This document shows positions 12,689 through 13,336 of a stretch of 13,336 bases of DNA, in pieces (the first letter of the stretch is position 1; each line of letters begins with the position of its first letter). Both the position numbers and the translations under genes were made by a program. Origin of the DNA: Nitrospira sp. (GTDB lineage Bacteria > Nitrospirota > Nitrospiria > Nitrospirales > Nitrospiraceae). The notes under the pieces are model-generated. The model saw only the letters and a list, made by a program, of their open reading frames with translations. It was not told where the DNA came from and did not search any database. Location of the stretch: positions 1 to 13,336 of the forward strand of contig JANYEF010000136.1 of NCBI GenBank assembly GCA_025363325.1, given 5' to 3'.

Positions 12689-13029
12689 ACGATTCATTCC
12701 GGGCTCTGTGCCGTTGGGCTGCCCTCTTGTCTCTCTACGCAGCAAATCCTGTGCTGGATTGTTGATGAGAACGCCAGATCGCAATCCTGTGGAAAAACAG
12801 CACCATTAGAATGCTTTAATGAGGATGTCTGAGTGGAGGTGAGGCAACCTTGCTGCAGGTGTGTAGGGATGGCTATAGGGCAACAGGCCCAATCGCCACA
12901 TCTATATCTGGGTCCTGTTATTTAAATGGGTGATCGTATCCATGGGGATAGGGAAATTCGTGGTGGAATTTTTCTCCGCCGCGATTTCGACGAGCCTCTG
13001 AAGATAGAGCAGTTGCAATAGTGGAATCA

Positions 13030-13043
13030 TCTACACATGTAGA
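13030..13043. promoter_or_regulatory. Perfect palindrome upstream of trmI
   Basis: TCTACACATGTAGA is a 6+2+6 perfect dyad lying 35 nt before the -35 hexamer of the trmI promoter. The position suits an activator or repressor site, but no known regulator's consensus is recognised, and a single copy of this length can arise by chance. Confidence 0.3.
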
Positions 13044-13077
13044 GGTCAAGAAATCCGTCATCGTGATCGTTGTCTTG

Positions 13078-13106
13078 TTGAAAACCTGGCGCAGCACTTC
13101 TAGAAT
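13078..13106 (+). promoter_or_regulatory. Strong sigma-70-type promoter adjoining trmI
   Basis: TTGAAA (13078-13083), an exact 17-nt spacer and TAGAAT (13101-13106). Transcription would begin near 13113, only a few nucleotides before the ATG at 13116, leaving no room for a ribosome site. Confidence 0.55.
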
Positions 13107-13115
13107 GGGTCCCCG

Positions 13116-13336
13116 ATGTCACATTTTCAATCAGGCGAGCGTATCCATTTGGTCGACAAGAAAGGGCGGCAGTATGCCCTGACCCTGAAAGCCGGAGATC
13201 GTTACCAGCTGAGCGGTCACAAAATTGCCCACGACGACCTCATCGGAAAGCCCGATGGTTCTTTAGTCACGCTCTCCGGCAACAAGGCGATGTTGGCGCT
13301 CAAGCCGACGTTTGGCGACTATGTGCTGAAGATGCC
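13116..13336 (+). CDS. trmI: tRNA (adenine-58-N1) methyltransferase TrmI, N-terminal part
   Basis: 73 complete codons are visible before the window ends. The N-terminal domain of the TrmI/Gcd14 family is clear: SGERIHLVDKKGRQYALTL, then the HKIAHDDLIGKPDGSLV motif and LALKPTFGDYVLKMP, which immediately precedes the methyltransferase domain in this family. The tetrameric enzyme uses S-adenosylmethionine to methylate A58 in the T-loop of tRNA. An in-frame TAG at 13101 fixes the ATG at 13116 as the first possible ATG. No Shine-Dalgarno is present. Confidence 0.9.
   Translation, partial: MSHFQSGERIHLVDKKGRQYALTLKAGDRYQLSGHKIAHDDLIGKPDGSLVTLSGNKAMLALKPTFGDYVLKM

Larger units (their letters stand above)
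12584..13115. other. Divergent intergenic region between the sigma factor gene and trmI
   Basis: No gene is supported in about 530 nt; a + strand frame at 12624-12809 lacks a ribosome site and motifs. It contains the candidate sigma-gene promoter, an imperfect hairpin (12882-12919: AACAGG with CCTGTT, CCCA with TGGG, one bulged T, followed by ATTTAAAT), a perfect palindrome (13030-13043) and the trmI promoter. The length is generous for two divergent promoters, so regulatory RNA or extra operators are possible, but nothing known is recognised. Confidence 0.5.

Overview
This window reads as chromosomal DNA of a GC-rich Gram-negative bacterium. The best guess is Nitrospirota, Nitrospira-like. 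That is an inference from a multi-copy PCP_red-domain protein in a non-photosynthetic setting, a CxxC micro-protein of a kind I associate with that group, and a nonamer-built inverted repeat. No taxonomic search was possible. Most of the window is housekeeping; no phage, insertion sequence, CRISPR array, rRNA or tRNA was seen.

Left block (1-3042, + strand): the 3' end of rpsA (ribosomal protein S1), then sppA (inner-membrane signal peptide peptidase), an IHF/HU-type DNA-binding protein and a 333-residue protein with four tandem PCP_red-like domains. Spacing is tight downstream and a GC-rich hairpin separates rpsA from sppA. Positions 3043-3383 carry a long inverted repeat of 9-bp units and a terminator hairpin.

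Middle block (3384-7419): a 106-residue orphan protein (- strand) diverges from a lipoprotein predicted to fold as a seven-bladed FG-GAP/VCBS propeller. A TTGACA-N17-TACAGT promoter then precedes an apparent three-gene + strand unit: a 66-residue two-helix membrane protein, a 62-residue two-CxxC protein, and a D-alanyl-D-alanine carboxypeptidase that overlaps the CxxC gene by ATGA. A secreted orphan protein follows on the - strand.

Decay zone (7420-8650): gene-poor. It holds a small + strand frame cut by TAG, an orphan terminator, a 97-residue acidic protein and a - strand membrane-protein relic with in-frame TGA and TAG.

Right block (8651-13336): on the - strand a sigma-70 family factor ends in a clear terminator, followed by a PDZ protein, lipB and a glutamate dehydrogenase gene, closely packed (ATGA overlap, then 15 nt). 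To the right, trmI (tRNA m1A58 methyltransferase) starts on the + strand and is cut by the window end. Its best promoter sits so close to the ATG that its mRNA may be leaderless.
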